DNA of 29,420 nt from an uncultured Akkermansia sp. (GTDB lineage Bacteria > Verrucomicrobiota > Verrucomicrobiia > Verrucomicrobiales > Akkermansiaceae): assembly GCA_904502165.1 (NCBI GenBank), contig CAJGDB010000014.1, forward strand, positions 1 through 29,420. The letters run 5' to 3'. Below are positions 1 through 8,195 of this stretch, piece after piece. A program made the position numbers and the translations under genes. Under the pieces are notes generated by a model. It worked only from the letters and a program-made list of their open reading frames with translations, did not search any database and was not told the DNA's origin. The number at the start of each line of letters is the position of its first letter. Within the stretch, counting starts at the first letter, position 1.

Positions 1-402
1 ATTGAGATGAAGAATGTGGCTGAGCCTTATGTGCGTAATAAAGCCCGCATGCAGCTTCGGGCTGGTGAGGTAGTGGTCTTTGCAGCCGGCACGGGTAATC
101 CTTTCTTCAGCACAGATACCGCTGCAGCACTGCGTGCCTGCGAAATCAATGCCGAGGTTGTGATGAAAGCCACCTCTGTGGACGGCGTGTACACTGCAGA
201 CCCCAAGACCGACCCCACCGCAACGCGTTTCGATGCCATTTCCTACGAGGAATGCATTTCCCGCAACCTGAAGGTGATGGATCAGACCGCTTTCACTCTC
301 TGCAAGGATAACGCCAAGCCCATCATGGTGTTTGATATGCACAAACCTGGTAACATCACCCGTGCGCTGCTGGGTGAGAAGATTGGCACCATTATTGGCT
401 GA
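1..402 (+). CDS. pyrH: UMP kinase, C-terminal part (5' end outside window)
   Basis: This is the last 133 codons of uridylate kinase, which phosphorylates UMP to UDP in pyrimidine nucleotide synthesis in the cytoplasm. The reading frame is open from base 1, so the gene starts upstream of the window. Visible family features are the GTGNPFFSTDTAAALRA segment of the amino acid kinase fold, the VDGVYTADP motif that is characteristic of bacterial PyrH, and the terminal FDMHKPGNI segment. It ends 36 bases before frr, and pyrH-frr is a very common bacterial neighbourhood, so the two are probably co-transcribed. Nothing in the visible part looks damaged. Identification is confident; only the N-terminal phosphate-binding loop cannot be checked. 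Confidence 0.95.
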   Translation: MEMKNVAEPYVRNKARMQLRAGEVVVFAAGTGNPFFSTDTAAALRACEINAEVVMKATSVDGVYTADPKTDPTATRFDAISYEECISRNLKVMDQTAFTLCKDNAKPIMVFDMHKPGNITRALLGEKIGTIIG

Positions 403-438
403 AAACAGATTTCAACACACTAACATCAATATACGACA

Positions 439-1005
439 ATGGACGAAGAGACACTCTTGCTCGAAGTAGAAACGGGTATGGAAGAAGCTGTGGAGCACAT
501 GCAGACCGGTTTTGCCGGTGTGCGTACCGGTAAGGCTTCTCCCTCCCTGGTGGACAACATGGACATTTTTGTGGCTTCCTATGGCTCCAGCATGAAGCTG
601 AAGAGCCTGGCTGTGGTTTCCACGCCGGATTCCCGCTCCATTCTGATTCAGCCGTTTGACCCGGGGACCCTGAACGACATCAAGAAGGCAATTGCTGAAA
701 GCCGTCTGGGTATTTCCCCCATCATTGATGCCCGTTCTGTGCGTCTTCCCATTCCTGAGCTGACGGGTGAGCGCCGTAAGGAACTCTGCAAATATGTTTC
801 TGGCCTGGGTGAAGAGACCCGCGTCCGCATTCGCGGTGTCCGCAAGACTGGTATGGATGGTATCAAGAAGCTCAAGGCTGACAATATCCTGACGGAAGAT
901 GGTGTCCGCACCGCAGAAGATAAGGTACAGAAGCTCACCGACAAGTATGTGAAGATGGTGGGCGACCTCGTGGCCGCCAAGGAGAAGGAAATCATGACGG
1001 TGTAA
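439..1005 (+). CDS. frr: Ribosome recycling factor
   Basis: Ribosome recycling factor works with EF-G to split post-termination ribosomes. The protein is 188 residues, close to the usual 185. It shows the conserved RTGKASPSL segment near residue 30, the QPFDP segment, the RLPIPELTGERRKEL block, and the C-terminal KLTDKYVKMV...AAKEKEIM signature of the three-helix bundle. The ATG at 439 has no clear Shine-Dalgarno sequence, which fits the weak ribosome-binding sites seen across the window. It lies between pyrH and a bactofilin gene (29-base gap), so the three probably form one transcript ending at the hairpin at 1379. Confidence 0.96.
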   Translation: MDEETLLLEVETGMEEAVEHMQTGFAGVRTGKASPSLVDNMDIFVASYGSSMKLKSLAVVSTPDSRSILIQPFDPGTLNDIKKAIAESRLGISPIIDARSVRLPIPELTGERRKELCKYVSGLGEETRVRIRGVRKTGMDGIKKLKADNILTEDGVRTAEDKVQKLTDKYVKMVGDLVAAKEKEIMTV

Positions 1006-1034
1006 TTTTACCAACCTTTACTTATACTGATACA

Positions 1035-1355
1035 ATGAGCACAAATACAACGAATGTTCTTTCCTCCGGTATCGAGATTATCGGCTCCATCCGTTTCCAG
1101 AACGATATGCACATCGATGGTCATATCGAGGGTGAAATCCAGTCCGACACGGGCAAGGTAACCATCGGCGAAATGGCCAACATCAAGGGCGACATTCACG
1201 CCGGTGAGGTGCATGTCTATGGCCGCGTAGAGGGCAACATCGAGAGCAATCGCTGCCACCTCAGCGCTCAGTCCAACATTTCCGGCGATATCACCACCGG
1301 AGTGCTTTCCATGGACGAAGGTGCCCGCCTGAGTGGCCGCGCTCAGATTGGTTAA
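1035..1355 (+). CDS. Bactofilin family protein
   Basis: This 106-residue protein is a bactofilin (polymer-forming, DUF583 family), a cytoskeletal protein that assembles into filaments at the membrane and organises cell-shape or cell-wall enzymes. The sequence shows the repeating right-handed beta-helix pattern of the family: short strands with recurring Gly and hydrophobic positions such as IDGHIEGEI, VTIGEMANIKGDI, VHVYGRVEGNI and NISGDI. The N-terminal tail of about 15 residues is Ser/Thr/Asn-rich, as is usual. There is no transmembrane segment. It is short for the family and has almost no C-terminal tail. It follows frr by 29 bases and is followed by a strong terminator. Confidence 0.9.
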   Translation: MSTNTTNVLSSGIEIIGSIRFQNDMHIDGHIEGEIQSDTGKVTIGEMANIKGDIHAGEVHVYGRVEGNIESNRCHLSAQSNISGDITTGVLSMDEGARLSGRAQIG

Positions 1356-1378
1356 TTCTCCTTTTGCTTTTTATTCAG

Positions 1379-1415
1379 ACCGGGTAATCCTCATGCAGGA
1401 TTACCCGGTTTTTTT
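1379..1415 (+). terminator. Intrinsic terminator after the bactofilin gene
   Basis: A perfect 12-base-pair stem (bases 1379-1390 with 1398-1409) encloses a 7-base loop and runs directly into seven T residues (1409-1415). It should end the pyrH-frr-bactofilin transcript and separate it from the transglutaminase-like gene. Confidence 0.92.
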
Positions 1416-1416
1416 C

Positions 1417-1444
1417 TTGAATGATTATGCTTAATGTGTTAGAT
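1417..1444 (+). promoter_or_regulatory. Candidate promoter for the transglutaminase-like gene
   Basis: TTGAAT (1417-1422) and TTAGAT (1439-1444) are 16 bases apart. The -10 is weak, but its end lies only 7 bases before the GTG start at 1452, which would give an mRNA with essentially no leader. The same arrangement recurs at better-scoring promoters in this window. The site starts right after the previous terminator, where a new promoter is expected. Confidence 0.35.
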
Positions 1445-1451
1445 TTCACCT

Positions 1452-2771
1452 GTGGCCGGTCATATCAAAATTTATCTCCTGTTGTTAATACCCTTTCTGT
1501 TATTTGGACAGAGTGTGCAGGCGGAAACGCTGCATACGGTTCACGATATGGACGAGCTGAATCAACTCTTTGAGGATTCTGCCAACAGAATGCAGAGCAC
1601 TATTTCGGTGCGACTGGCAAAGTCGCTGAATGGTCAGGATTTACGTCGCGTCCTCTCCAACAGTCTTTGTTTTAACCATATCCGTGGGTATAGCTACAAT
1701 AAGCATGGGCGAAATGATTACAGTCTGCTCTTGAAGTATATGGACTCAACCCGCATGCTTGCCGCTTTCCGTAATCCCGAGCTGGAGTCTCGCTTATCAG
1801 CGGATGAAGCACAGGCTCTTGAGGTAGCGCGGAAACGGATTAAGCGCTGTGTCAATAAGGGAATGAGCGACCTTGAGGCTGTAAAGGCACTGCATGATGA
1901 CCTTGTGAGCCGGGTGCATTACGACAAGGAGAGCGGACCGGAGTGTACTACCATGATGCTGAAGAATAGTGGTGTATGTGATGCTTATGCCCGCTGCATG
2001 TACCTCATGCTCAATATGCTCAACATACCATGCCATATCATGGTCGGTCGGGGGCGGGGAGAGGCTCATGCCTGGAATCTTGTAGAGCTGGAGCCAGGGA
2101 AATGGTATCATATTGATGCAACCTGGAATGACCCTGTTTCGGAAAAGGGGGACCAGATGCTGCGGCATACGTATTTTTGCCTGAGCGATGCAGAAATAAG
2201 CAAGGATCACAAGTGGAACAGGAAGCAATTTCCCGGCACCCCGAAAACGGAGGCTTTCTATTTCCAGAAATACGGGCTTTATTTTGATTCTTATGAGGAT
2301 TTCTGGTCGGAAGCGCAGAAGTCATACGAAAAGGGAGACAGCTCCTATTGCGCGTACCTGAAATGCTATGGAAGCAAGTCAAAGTTTACAAAAAGCTTCC
2401 AGTCGTATTGCAAGTCGGGCGGCAGAATAGGTGTGCTTGGCTGGTCAGCCCCCCGTGGCAAGCGCAAGGGACCGGTTGTTCTGAGCTTTAACAACAAGAG
2501 CGGGAAGCACCCCTCTTCAGATATACCAGACCCGGAATCCGATGATATACTGCCGACGGAGAAGGAACCTTCCTGGTTGGAAAGTGATATTTGGAAGGGC
2601 ATTGCCGATTCCATTGACATGGATGCCATGGTGAAGCAGGGCAGCCGTATGTTGCTCAAAGGGATTAACGAAGCTGAGAAAGCCGCTGCGGATTTTGAGA
2701 AGGCGGAAGGCGGACTGCAGGAAAAGGGTAAGGCTGTTTTTGAGGGCTTGTTGAAACGGGTCCGCGAGTAA
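1452..2771 (+). CDS. Secreted transglutaminase-like protein
   Basis: This 439-residue protein has an N-terminal signal peptide (hydrophobic stretch at residues 7-18, likely cleavage after VQA near residue 24) and a central transglutaminase-like cysteine protease fold domain. The candidate triad is intact: Cys176 in GVCDAYA, His206 in EAHAWN and Asp222 in HIDATWNDP. Such domains act as peptidases or amidases as often as cross-linking enzymes, so the substrate cannot be stated. Residues from about 330 are of low complexity and poorly conserved-looking, ending in a charged helical tail. The GTG at 1452 is chosen because it gives the signal peptide at the very N-terminus. The gene stands alone between two terminators. 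Confidence 0.82.
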   Translation: MAGHIKIYLLLLIPFLLFGQSVQAETLHTVHDMDELNQLFEDSANRMQSTISVRLAKSLNGQDLRRVLSNSLCFNHIRGYSYNKHGRNDYSLLLKYMDSTRMLAAFRNPELESRLSADEAQALEVARKRIKRCVNKGMSDLEAVKALHDDLVSRVHYDKESGPECTTMMLKNSGVCDAYARCMYLMLNMLNIPCHIMVGRGRGEAHAWNLVELEPGKWYHIDATWNDPVSEKGDQMLRHTYFCLSDAEISKDHKWNRKQFPGTPKTEAFYFQKYGLYFDSYEDFWSEAQKSYEKGDSSYCAYLKCYGSKSKFTKSFQSYCKSGGRIGVLGWSAPRGKRKGPVVLSFNNKSGKHPSSDIPDPESDDILPTEKEPSWLESDIWKGIADSIDMDAMVKQGSRMLLKGINEAEKAAADFEKAEGGLQEKGKAVFEGLLKRVRE

Positions 2772-2792
2772 AACCCGGAGCCGGAGAAAGGA

Positions 2793-2825
2793 AATGCCCA
2801 TGTGATGCTGTATCACATGGGCATT
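2793..2825. terminator. Shared hairpin between convergent genes
   Basis: A perfect 14-base-pair stem (2793-2806 with 2812-2825) with a 5-base loop lies between the end of the transglutaminase-like gene and the end of galE. The T-rich tract is better on the minus strand (T-rich bases after the stem), so it probably terminates the galE transcript and may act in both directions. Confidence 0.7.
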
Positions 2826-2848
2826 CATTCTGCGAGGAACAGATGATA

Positions 2849-3838
2849 TCAATAATGGCCACCACGGGGGCCGTTATGCCACTTCCATGCGGTTTCCACA
2901 ATATCCTTCACGTTCTGGTACCTGGGAATCCAACCCAGGATTTCAGCTGCCTTGCGGGAGTCTGCAATGAGGCGGGCAGGGTCGCCTTCGCGGCGGGGAC
3001 CATAAGTCACCGGTGCTTTCAGGCCGGTCACTTCCTCTGCAGCTTCGATAATCTGCTTCACGGAGAAGCCGTTGCCGGTACCGAGGTTGAACCAGTTGGT
3101 TTCGCCGCCTTTCATGAGGTAGTCCAGCGCGCGCAGGTGTGCATCTGCCAGGTCATCTACATGGATATAGTCGCGGATGCAGGTGCCATCGGGGGTGTCG
3201 TAATCGGTGCCGAATACAGTAATGCCCGGACGCTCGCCCTTGATAGCCTGCAGAATCACGGGGATGAGGTGGGATTCCGGCTCGTGGTCTTCACCGATGG
3301 CTCCGTCAACGGAAGAGCCGGAGGCATTGAAGTAGCGCAGGAACACACTCTTGAGACCATAGGCGCGGTCGCAGTCCTTGCACACTTTCTCCAGCATATA
3401 CTTGGAACCGCCGTAAGGGTTGATGGGATCCTGCTTCTCGGTTTCAGGAATCGGCACCTGGGTGGGTACACCATAAGTGGCGCAGGTGGAGGAGAATACG
3501 AAACGCTTGCAGCCGGCCAGAATCATGGCACGGAGAAGTACCAGAGGCTTGGCAATGTTGTTTTCGTAGTATTTCAGCGGGTCGGTCACGGATTCACCCA
3601 CCTGGATGAAAGCGGCAAAATGCACAACGGCATCGAACTTGCCGTTCACGAGAAGGGGGTACACCACGGCAGGGTCACCCAGGTCGCCTTTGACCAGCGT
3701 GACTTCCTTATCCACAATGGCGGCCTGATGGCCGTAGACCATGCTGTCGAGCACGGTCACTTCTGCGCCGCTCTTTACGAGCTGGCGTACAGTGTGGGAG
3801 CCGATGTATCCGGCTCCACCGGTAACGAGTACTTTCAT
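2849..3838 (-). CDS. galE: UDP-glucose 4-epimerase
   Basis: GalE interconverts UDP-glucose and UDP-galactose (Leloir pathway), feeding galactose use and cell-surface glycan synthesis. The 329-residue protein begins with the NAD-binding motif TGGAGYIGSH (residues 6-15). It has the FSSTCATYG strand, where Thr118 takes the place of the catalytic Ser of the E. coli enzyme (a common variation), and the YGGSK motif with Tyr142 and Lys146. The RYFNASG and HLIP segments of the sugar-nucleotide site are also present. The length is typical. It is the last gene of a minus-strand group (birA, transaldolase, galE), 20 bases after the transaldolase stop. An aldose-epimerase of related specificity (for example UDP-GlcNAc) cannot be excluded from sequence alone. 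Confidence 0.95.
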   Translation of the reverse strand: MKVLVTGGAGYIGSHTVRQLVKSGAEVTVLDSMVYGHQAAIVDKEVTLVKGDLGDPAVVYPLLVNGKFDAVVHFAAFIQVGESVTDPLKYYENNIAKPLVLLRAMILAGCKRFVFSSTCATYGVPTQVPIPETEKQDPINPYGGSKYMLEKVCKDCDRAYGLKSVFLRYFNASGSSVDGAIGEDHEPESHLIPVILQAIKGERPGITVFGTDYDTPDGTCIRDYIHVDDLADAHLRALDYLMKGGETNWFNLGTGNGFSVKQIIEAAEEVTGLKAPVTYGPRREGDPARLIADSRKAAEILGWIPRYQNVKDIVETAWKWHNGPRGGHY

Positions 3839-3858
3839 GATTTGCTGTTATTCGGGAA

Positions 3859-4815
3859 TTAAAGCATGGATGCAAGCAGAGCTTCCAGTTTACGAATGTC
3901 TGCCGAGAATTTACGGATGCCTTCAGCCGTCTTTTCCGTAGCCATAGCATCTTCGTTGAAGAGGAAACGGAAGTTCTTCTCATCGGCGGGGATGCGCTCA
4001 ATGTCGCTGGCGGCAGCGGCCTCGGGGGAAAGCAGGGGGGTGACTTCATCCTCAGAGGCGGCGAGCTCTGCCAGCAGCCCGGGGGAGATGGTGAGCAGGT
4101 CGCAGCCGGCCAGGGCAAGAATCTCGCCCGTGTTGCGGAAGCTCGCACCCATAATCTGAACCGGGTAGCCGAACTTCTTGTAGTAGTTGTAAATGGTGCG
4201 GACAGAGATGACGCCGGGGTCTGTCTCGGCGGTGTACTTCTCACCGGTGGCGGCTACGTACCAGTCGAGGATGCGGCCCACGAAGGGGGAAATGAGGCGT
4301 ACGCCGGCCTCTGCACAGGCGACAGCCTGAACCAGGCTGAACAGAAGCGTCAGATTGCAGTGGATACCTTCCTGTTCCAGCTGGCGGGCAGCCTGGATGC
4401 CTTCCCAGGTGGCGGCAATCTTGATGAGGACGCGTTCACGGGGGATGCCGGCGGCTTCGTAAAGGGCCATGATTTCACGGGCTTTCTGCACGGTGGCTTC
4501 GGTATCAAAGGAAAGACGGGCGTCTACCTCGCTGGATACGCGACCGGGAACACGCTTGAGGATTTCCAGACCGAAGGCGACAATCACGCGATCCATCAGT
4601 TCGCCAATTTTGCTGGCGGGTTCGCTGACGCTGGCCTTGAAATCAGCCACGACGGCATCCAGAATCGGACGGTATTCCGGCTTTGCGGCTGCAGCCAGAA
4701 TGAGGGAGGGATTGGTGGTGGCATCCTGCGGGGCGAATTCTTCCATCTGACGGAAATCACCTGTGTCTGCCACGACGGTGGTATACTTCTTGAGTTGATC
4801 GAGCTGTGTTGCCAT
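3859..4815 (-). CDS. tal: Transaldolase
   Basis: Transaldolase moves a dihydroxyacetone unit between sugar phosphates in the non-oxidative pentose phosphate pathway. With the ATG at 4815 the protein has 318 residues, and the catalytic residues fall exactly at the E. coli TalB numbers: Asp17 in YTTVVADTGD, Glu96 and the Schiff-base Lys132 in LIKIAATWEG. This register is why I prefer 4815 over the in-frame ATG at 4839, which would add eight residues. The QDATTNPSL motif near residue 30 is intact. It lies between birA (82-base gap) and galE (20-base gap) in a minus-strand group. Confidence 0.96.
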   Translation of the reverse strand: MATQLDQLKKYTTVVADTGDFRQMEEFAPQDATTNPSLILAAAAKPEYRPILDAVVADFKASVSEPASKIGELMDRVIVAFGLEILKRVPGRVSSEVDARLSFDTEATVQKAREIMALYEAAGIPRERVLIKIAATWEGIQAARQLEQEGIHCNLTLLFSLVQAVACAEAGVRLISPFVGRILDWYVAATGEKYTAETDPGVISVRTIYNYYKKFGYPVQIMGASFRNTGEILALAGCDLLTISPGLLAELAASEDEVTPLLSPEAAAASDIERIPADEKNFRFLFNEDAMATEKTAEGIRKFSADIRKLEALLASML

Positions 4816-4897
4816 AATGTTACGGGTGGATTCTATCATATTCTGCTGCTTGTATCAAGCAGATAAAGCCCTGTTTCTGGGGGATGGGGCGGGAAAA

Positions 4898-5623
4898 TCA
4901 GATAAGTTCCTTGAGCCTGTTGATGGTAATGCCGGGAACGCGGATGCTGGAGCCATCTGCTTTCCGGAGAATGGGAGAGCCATCAAAGTCAATTCCGGCG
5001 AAATATCCGGTAATGCGCTCTGTATCGGTGATGGCCACAACAGGTCTCGGCTCACCCCAGGCTGCTTCGAGCATGGGCATGATGCCCTCGAGCCCGCTTT
5101 CGACAAAGTAGTCAAACATTTCTGCCAGAACATCCCCCAGCAGGGTGCGGAATTTAGCCACAGAGGGGCAGGCAGGCAGAAGTTCGCACATGCGTGTAAC
5201 TGGGTCGGATGTCACTCCCTGCATCTGGGCAATATCGTTGAACATGTTGATGCCGATGCCGATGGAGGCCATTCCTGCTGCAGGGCGCTCCACCAGGATG
5301 CCGGCCAGTTTGGCGCGGCCGACAAGTACATCATTCGGCCAGCGCAGTCGAAGTCCTGCAATGTTGTATGACTTGAGTGCTTCAATGACTGCAGCTCCCG
5401 CCAGCAGCGGAAGGGCTCCCCAATGCCTGCCGCTGTTCTGCTCGAGCGGCAGGTTATAAGTAGCCCACAGGCCGCCGGTGTTGCCGAACCATGCGCGATT
5501 GAATCGACCACGACCGCGTGTCTGCTGCCGGGCGCAGACAATGGTCCATGCAGGCTGTTTCCGTGCTTCGTTAAAAGTGGACTCGCAGGTGTCTACTTCC
5601 TTGACTTGCCATTTCTTGCTCAC
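4898..5623 (-). CDS. birA: Biotin--[acetyl-CoA-carboxylase] ligase (no DNA-binding domain)
   Basis: BirA activates biotin as biotinyl-AMP and attaches it to the carrier protein of biotin-dependent carboxylases. The 241-residue protein has the adenylate loop GRGRFNRAW near residue 37, the LRWPNDVL motif and the KLAGILVE segment carrying the catalytic Lys, followed by the small C-terminal domain. It lacks the N-terminal winged-helix repressor domain of E. coli BirA, so it is the monofunctional type and should not regulate biotin genes. The start is a GTG at 5623, six bases after a candidate -10 box, so the mRNA may be leaderless. It heads the birA-tal-galE group. Confidence 0.93.
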   Translation of the reverse strand: MSKKWQVKEVDTCESTFNEARKQPAWTIVCARQQTRGRGRFNRAWFGNTGGLWATYNLPLEQNSGRHWGALPLLAGAAVIEALKSYNIAGLRLRWPNDVLVGRAKLAGILVERPAAGMASIGIGINMFNDIAQMQGVTSDPVTRMCELLPACPSVAKFRTLLGDVLAEMFDYFVESGLEGIMPMLEAAWGEPRPVVAITDTERITGYFAGIDFDGSPILRKADGSSIRVPGITINRLKELI

Positions 5624-5629
5624 GCCTGT

Positions 5630-5658
5630 ATCTTACACCAGATGCAGGCCCGCGTCTA
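5630..5658 (-). promoter_or_regulatory. Candidate promoter of birA
   Basis: Read on the minus strand, TAGACG (5658-5653) and TAAGAT (5635-5630) are separated by 17 bases. The -10 ends six bases before the GTG start codon at 5623, so transcription would begin at or next to the start codon. Confidence 0.42.
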
Positions 5659-5768
5659 CCCCCAATCTGCGGAAAATACAGCAAAAAATGATGATTTTCT
5701 GACAGCTTTGAGCATGGTGCTGCCCAGGGGGATTCTGAGGAAAACTTTTCACATGCCTTACTTTGCAA

Positions 5769-5797
5769 TTGCCGAGACGGAGAGGCTCTGGTATAGT
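5769..5797 (+). promoter_or_regulatory. Candidate promoter of the alpha/beta hydrolase-like gene
   Basis: TTGCCG (5769-5774) and TATAGT (5792-5797) are 17 bases apart. The -10 ends 12 bases before the ATG at 5810, predicting a leader of about six bases. Confidence 0.5.
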
Positions 5798-5809
5798 GTG
5801 CGCGTACTT

Positions 5810-6919
5810 ATGCGGAAACGGAGAATCAGACGCTTCTTTGTCTGCACTGCACTTATTGCTGCGGTGTGGGGCGGTGTTTCTTCGTGGTTGTATATCAATG
5901 ATTTAGCGCAACCTGTTTTGCAGCCTTTGAATCAGTCCTATGTGGGGTACACCAAGGTGCCGCGCAAGGCTCCGGGATTGCGGATGGAGCCGTTCACTTT
6001 CAAGGGATGGGATGGCGGAGAGGTGCAGGCTGTTATTGCCGTAAAGGATGGAGAGGAGTCGTCTCGTCAGCTGAGTGTGATTGGCGATTTGATGAACAAG
6101 CCTGTGGAGCGCCTGCACCAGATAGATTTTGTACTGGTCTGCGTGGATTGGGACCATGGTATTCGTTCTGCGTTGCCTCTGGCGGAATCGCTGACGGCAG
6201 CCGGTCTAACCTGTGTGCTCTGGGAACCGCGCGGAATGGATGACCGCCGCACGTATTGTACCCACGGACTCAGAGAATGCCGCGATGTACCCTTGCTTCT
6301 GGATGCTGTGGCGGCGCGAACGGGTAAGAAGGAGCCTGTCTTTGCCGCAGTCGGCCAGGGATATGGGGCCGGGCTTCTTTTGCAGGCTGCTGCCTCCGAG
6401 CCGCGTATCCGGGGGCTGGTTTCCATTGATGCCTACGCTTCATTGCGCCAATCTGTACAGAGAACCATGCCCGATAGTATGCTGCGGCCGGTGATGATGT
6501 GGCTGATGGACCAGCGCATTAACCGCTCGGTAGGGATGGAGAGCTTTGATGTGGCCCCGGTGGAGCGCGCGGCGGATATGGACCGCAACGTGCCGGTGCT
6601 GGTTGTGAATCTGGTGCAGGATAGCCCGGTAAGTAATTTTAACGATGCCGTAACCATTTACCGGCGCTTACCTAGTGACAGGCGGGATGTCTGGACTCTC
6701 CGCTCCGAACAGGATCCGGCAGATGCCACGCACCGGGAATTGAGTTTCGGCAGGGGGATGCGCCGGGAACTGGTGCACGTCGGGTTGCTGAATGACGCAG
6801 ACAGCGCCATGAGTTCCATTGTTCACTGGATTAATGACTGTGTTGTGGATGCGGTGGAATCCCCGCGCATCAATGACCCCGCCCGCCCCAACCTGACCGC
6901 CGCAGATATCAGACTTTAA
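5810..6919 (+). CDS. Membrane-anchored alpha/beta hydrolase-like protein lacking the nucleophile
   Basis: This 369-residue protein has a basic N-terminus, one hydrophobic segment (residues 9-28, a membrane anchor or uncleaved signal) and an alpha/beta hydrolase domain. The strand-turn-helix elbow that normally reads G-x-Ser-x-G here reads GQGYG (residues 182-186), with Gly184 where the nucleophile should be. Other landmarks such as the oxyanion-side LWEPRG segment and late Asp and His candidates seem present. It is therefore probably not a standard hydrolase, although a structural or binding role is possible. The frame is open for about 390 bases further upstream, but that region overlaps birA antisense; the ATG at 5810 follows a good promoter and starts with a typical anchor. 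It ends four bases before the OmpA-domain gene, so they are likely co-transcribed. Confidence 0.78.
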   Translation: MRKRRIRRFFVCTALIAAVWGGVSSWLYINDLAQPVLQPLNQSYVGYTKVPRKAPGLRMEPFTFKGWDGGEVQAVIAVKDGEESSRQLSVIGDLMNKPVERLHQIDFVLVCVDWDHGIRSALPLAESLTAAGLTCVLWEPRGMDDRRTYCTHGLRECRDVPLLLDAVAARTGKKEPVFAAVGQGYGAGLLLQAAASEPRIRGLVSIDAYASLRQSVQRTMPDSMLRPVMMWLMDQRINRSVGMESFDVAPVERAADMDRNVPVLVVNLVQDSPVSNFNDAVTIYRRLPSDRRDVWTLRSEQDPADATHRELSFGRGMRRELVHVGLLNDADSAMSSIVHWINDCVVDAVESPRINDPARPNLTAADIRL

Positions 6920-6923
6920 TCGC

Positions 6924-8195
6924 ATGGATTCCTACGCTCCAGATAACGCCATGAATCCGCTCCCCAGACGCGTGGGTAACCGCCGTCGCAATGGGTATGA
7001 GCTGACTCGCCAGCGTGATATGGTCCCCATTGCTATGGGGGCGGCCAGCGCTGCCGTGGTGGTGCATGCTCTGCTTTGGGTTTATTTCCCCTCTCTCTCT
7101 GTTCTGGGATTGGGCAGCCTGACGGATGTGCCCGACGAGGTCAGGATTCACGATAAAATCCGCGTGGTGGTGAAAGAACCTCCCAAGGAGGAAAAGGTGG
7201 AGGCCACGGAGCAGGAAATTGTGGACCAGCAGCCTCAGGAAATTGAGGAGATTGCCCATGAACCGGAGGAAATCGATATCCTTGATGTCGATGTGCCGGA
7301 GCTGGTGATGGCTCCTGGCCCGACTGAGCTTACGGTGGCAGAACCCGTGTATGCAGCGGAGGAAATCACCCCGGTGAGTGAAATGCCGCCCGCGCAGCTG
7401 GACTTGAATAGCCTGCAGACGCGTGAGCTGGCAGATGAGGCCCTGGCTATCCCTGAGCCCACTCCGGTCAATAACAATGAGGTAGTGGCTGCCGCCACGG
7501 CTCAGAGTGAGGTGCTGGAGGATGCTTCCTCCCTTATGGAACAAGATTTGCGTAAGGCTGCTTCAGAGGAAGGGAATTCGAATCTGCCGGGAGATACGCG
7601 TAGTCTGGCCCAGCTGATGGGAGAGGAGAACCTGGGGGCAAAATCTGGTGTGGCGCGTCTGGGGGCAGATGTTTTGTTCGGGTACGATGACTGCATGCTC
7701 AAGAATTCGGCCCGCATCACCATGTTGCAGCTGGCTGCTCTTATTCAGAAGAACCCGGAGACCTACTTTGTGATTGAGGGGCATACCGATGGCATGGGTG
7801 GTGATGCCTATAACGCCATTCTGGGGCTGCAGCGTGCCGCTGCCGTGCGCGAATGGTTGGTGGGTAATGGTGTTCCGGTGGAGTATGTCTACATCCGTTC
7901 CTGCGGTAGTTCCATGCCTCTTGCATCAACCAAGGGTACGCGTGAGCAGCAGGCTTTGAACCGCCGTGTGGAAATTCACATGCGAGCCGGCGGCGAGGAG
8001 TTGCCGGCCGGTGCTTGCGATTACAAATACAAGGTGGATTTGCATACCAAGATTACTCAGCAGATTGCAGCGGGTGTGAAGATTCCCCAGACTCCGTCGT
8101 TCCGCCTGCCGGTAGGAGCCAGCCAGAAGGAAAGGGCCGCTGCAGAGGCAGCTCGCAATGATGCACGCAACAAGAAGCGCCGGAATGGTCGTTGA
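6924..8195 (+). CDS. TonB-like/OmpA hybrid membrane protein
   Basis: The 423-residue protein has a basic cytoplasmic N-terminus (RRVGNRRR), a single transmembrane segment (about residues 34-54), a long acidic Pro/Glu-rich linker (about 70-245) and a C-terminal OmpA-like peptidoglycan-binding domain (about 247-354). The OmpA domain shows the ADVLFGYDD strand, the EGHTDGMGG motif and the NRRVEIHM ending. A basic Lys/Arg/Ala-rich tail follows. The first part resembles TonB (anchor plus extended periplasmic linker) and the last part resembles Pal or MotB. It probably spans the periplasm and links the inner membrane to the cell wall. It starts four bases after the hydrolase-like gene. The exact function is not recognised. 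Confidence 0.85.
   Translation: MDSYAPDNAMNPLPRRVGNRRRNGYELTRQRDMVPIAMGAASAAVVVHALLWVYFPSLSVLGLGSLTDVPDEVRIHDKIRVVVKEPPKEEKVEATEQEIVDQQPQEIEEIAHEPEEIDILDVDVPELVMAPGPTELTVAEPVYAAEEITPVSEMPPAQLDLNSLQTRELADEALAIPEPTPVNNNEVVAAATAQSEVLEDASSLMEQDLRKAASEEGNSNLPGDTRSLAQLMGEENLGAKSGVARLGADVLFGYDDCMLKNSARITMLQLAALIQKNPETYFVIEGHTDGMGGDAYNAILGLQRAAAVREWLVGNGVPVEYVYIRSCGSSMPLASTKGTREQQALNRRVEIHMRAGGEELPAGACDYKYKVDLHTKITQQIAAGVKIPQTPSFRLPVGASQKERAAAEAARNDARNKKRRNGR

Noticed and set aside
2843..3862. A 339-codon plus-strand open frame opposite galE
   Set aside because: It mirrors galE exactly, which has all catalytic motifs; the antisense product shows no family features.
5423..5809. N-terminal extension of the hydrolase-like protein by about 129 residues
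   Set aside because: It overlaps birA and its promoter; the ATG at 5810 follows a -35/-10 pair and begins a typical basic-hydrophobic anchor.
8158..8195. Possible frameshift joining the OmpA-domain gene and the HAD phosphatase
   Set aside because: Both proteins are complete with normal ends; a Shine-Dalgarno sequence at the junction supports two separate genes.
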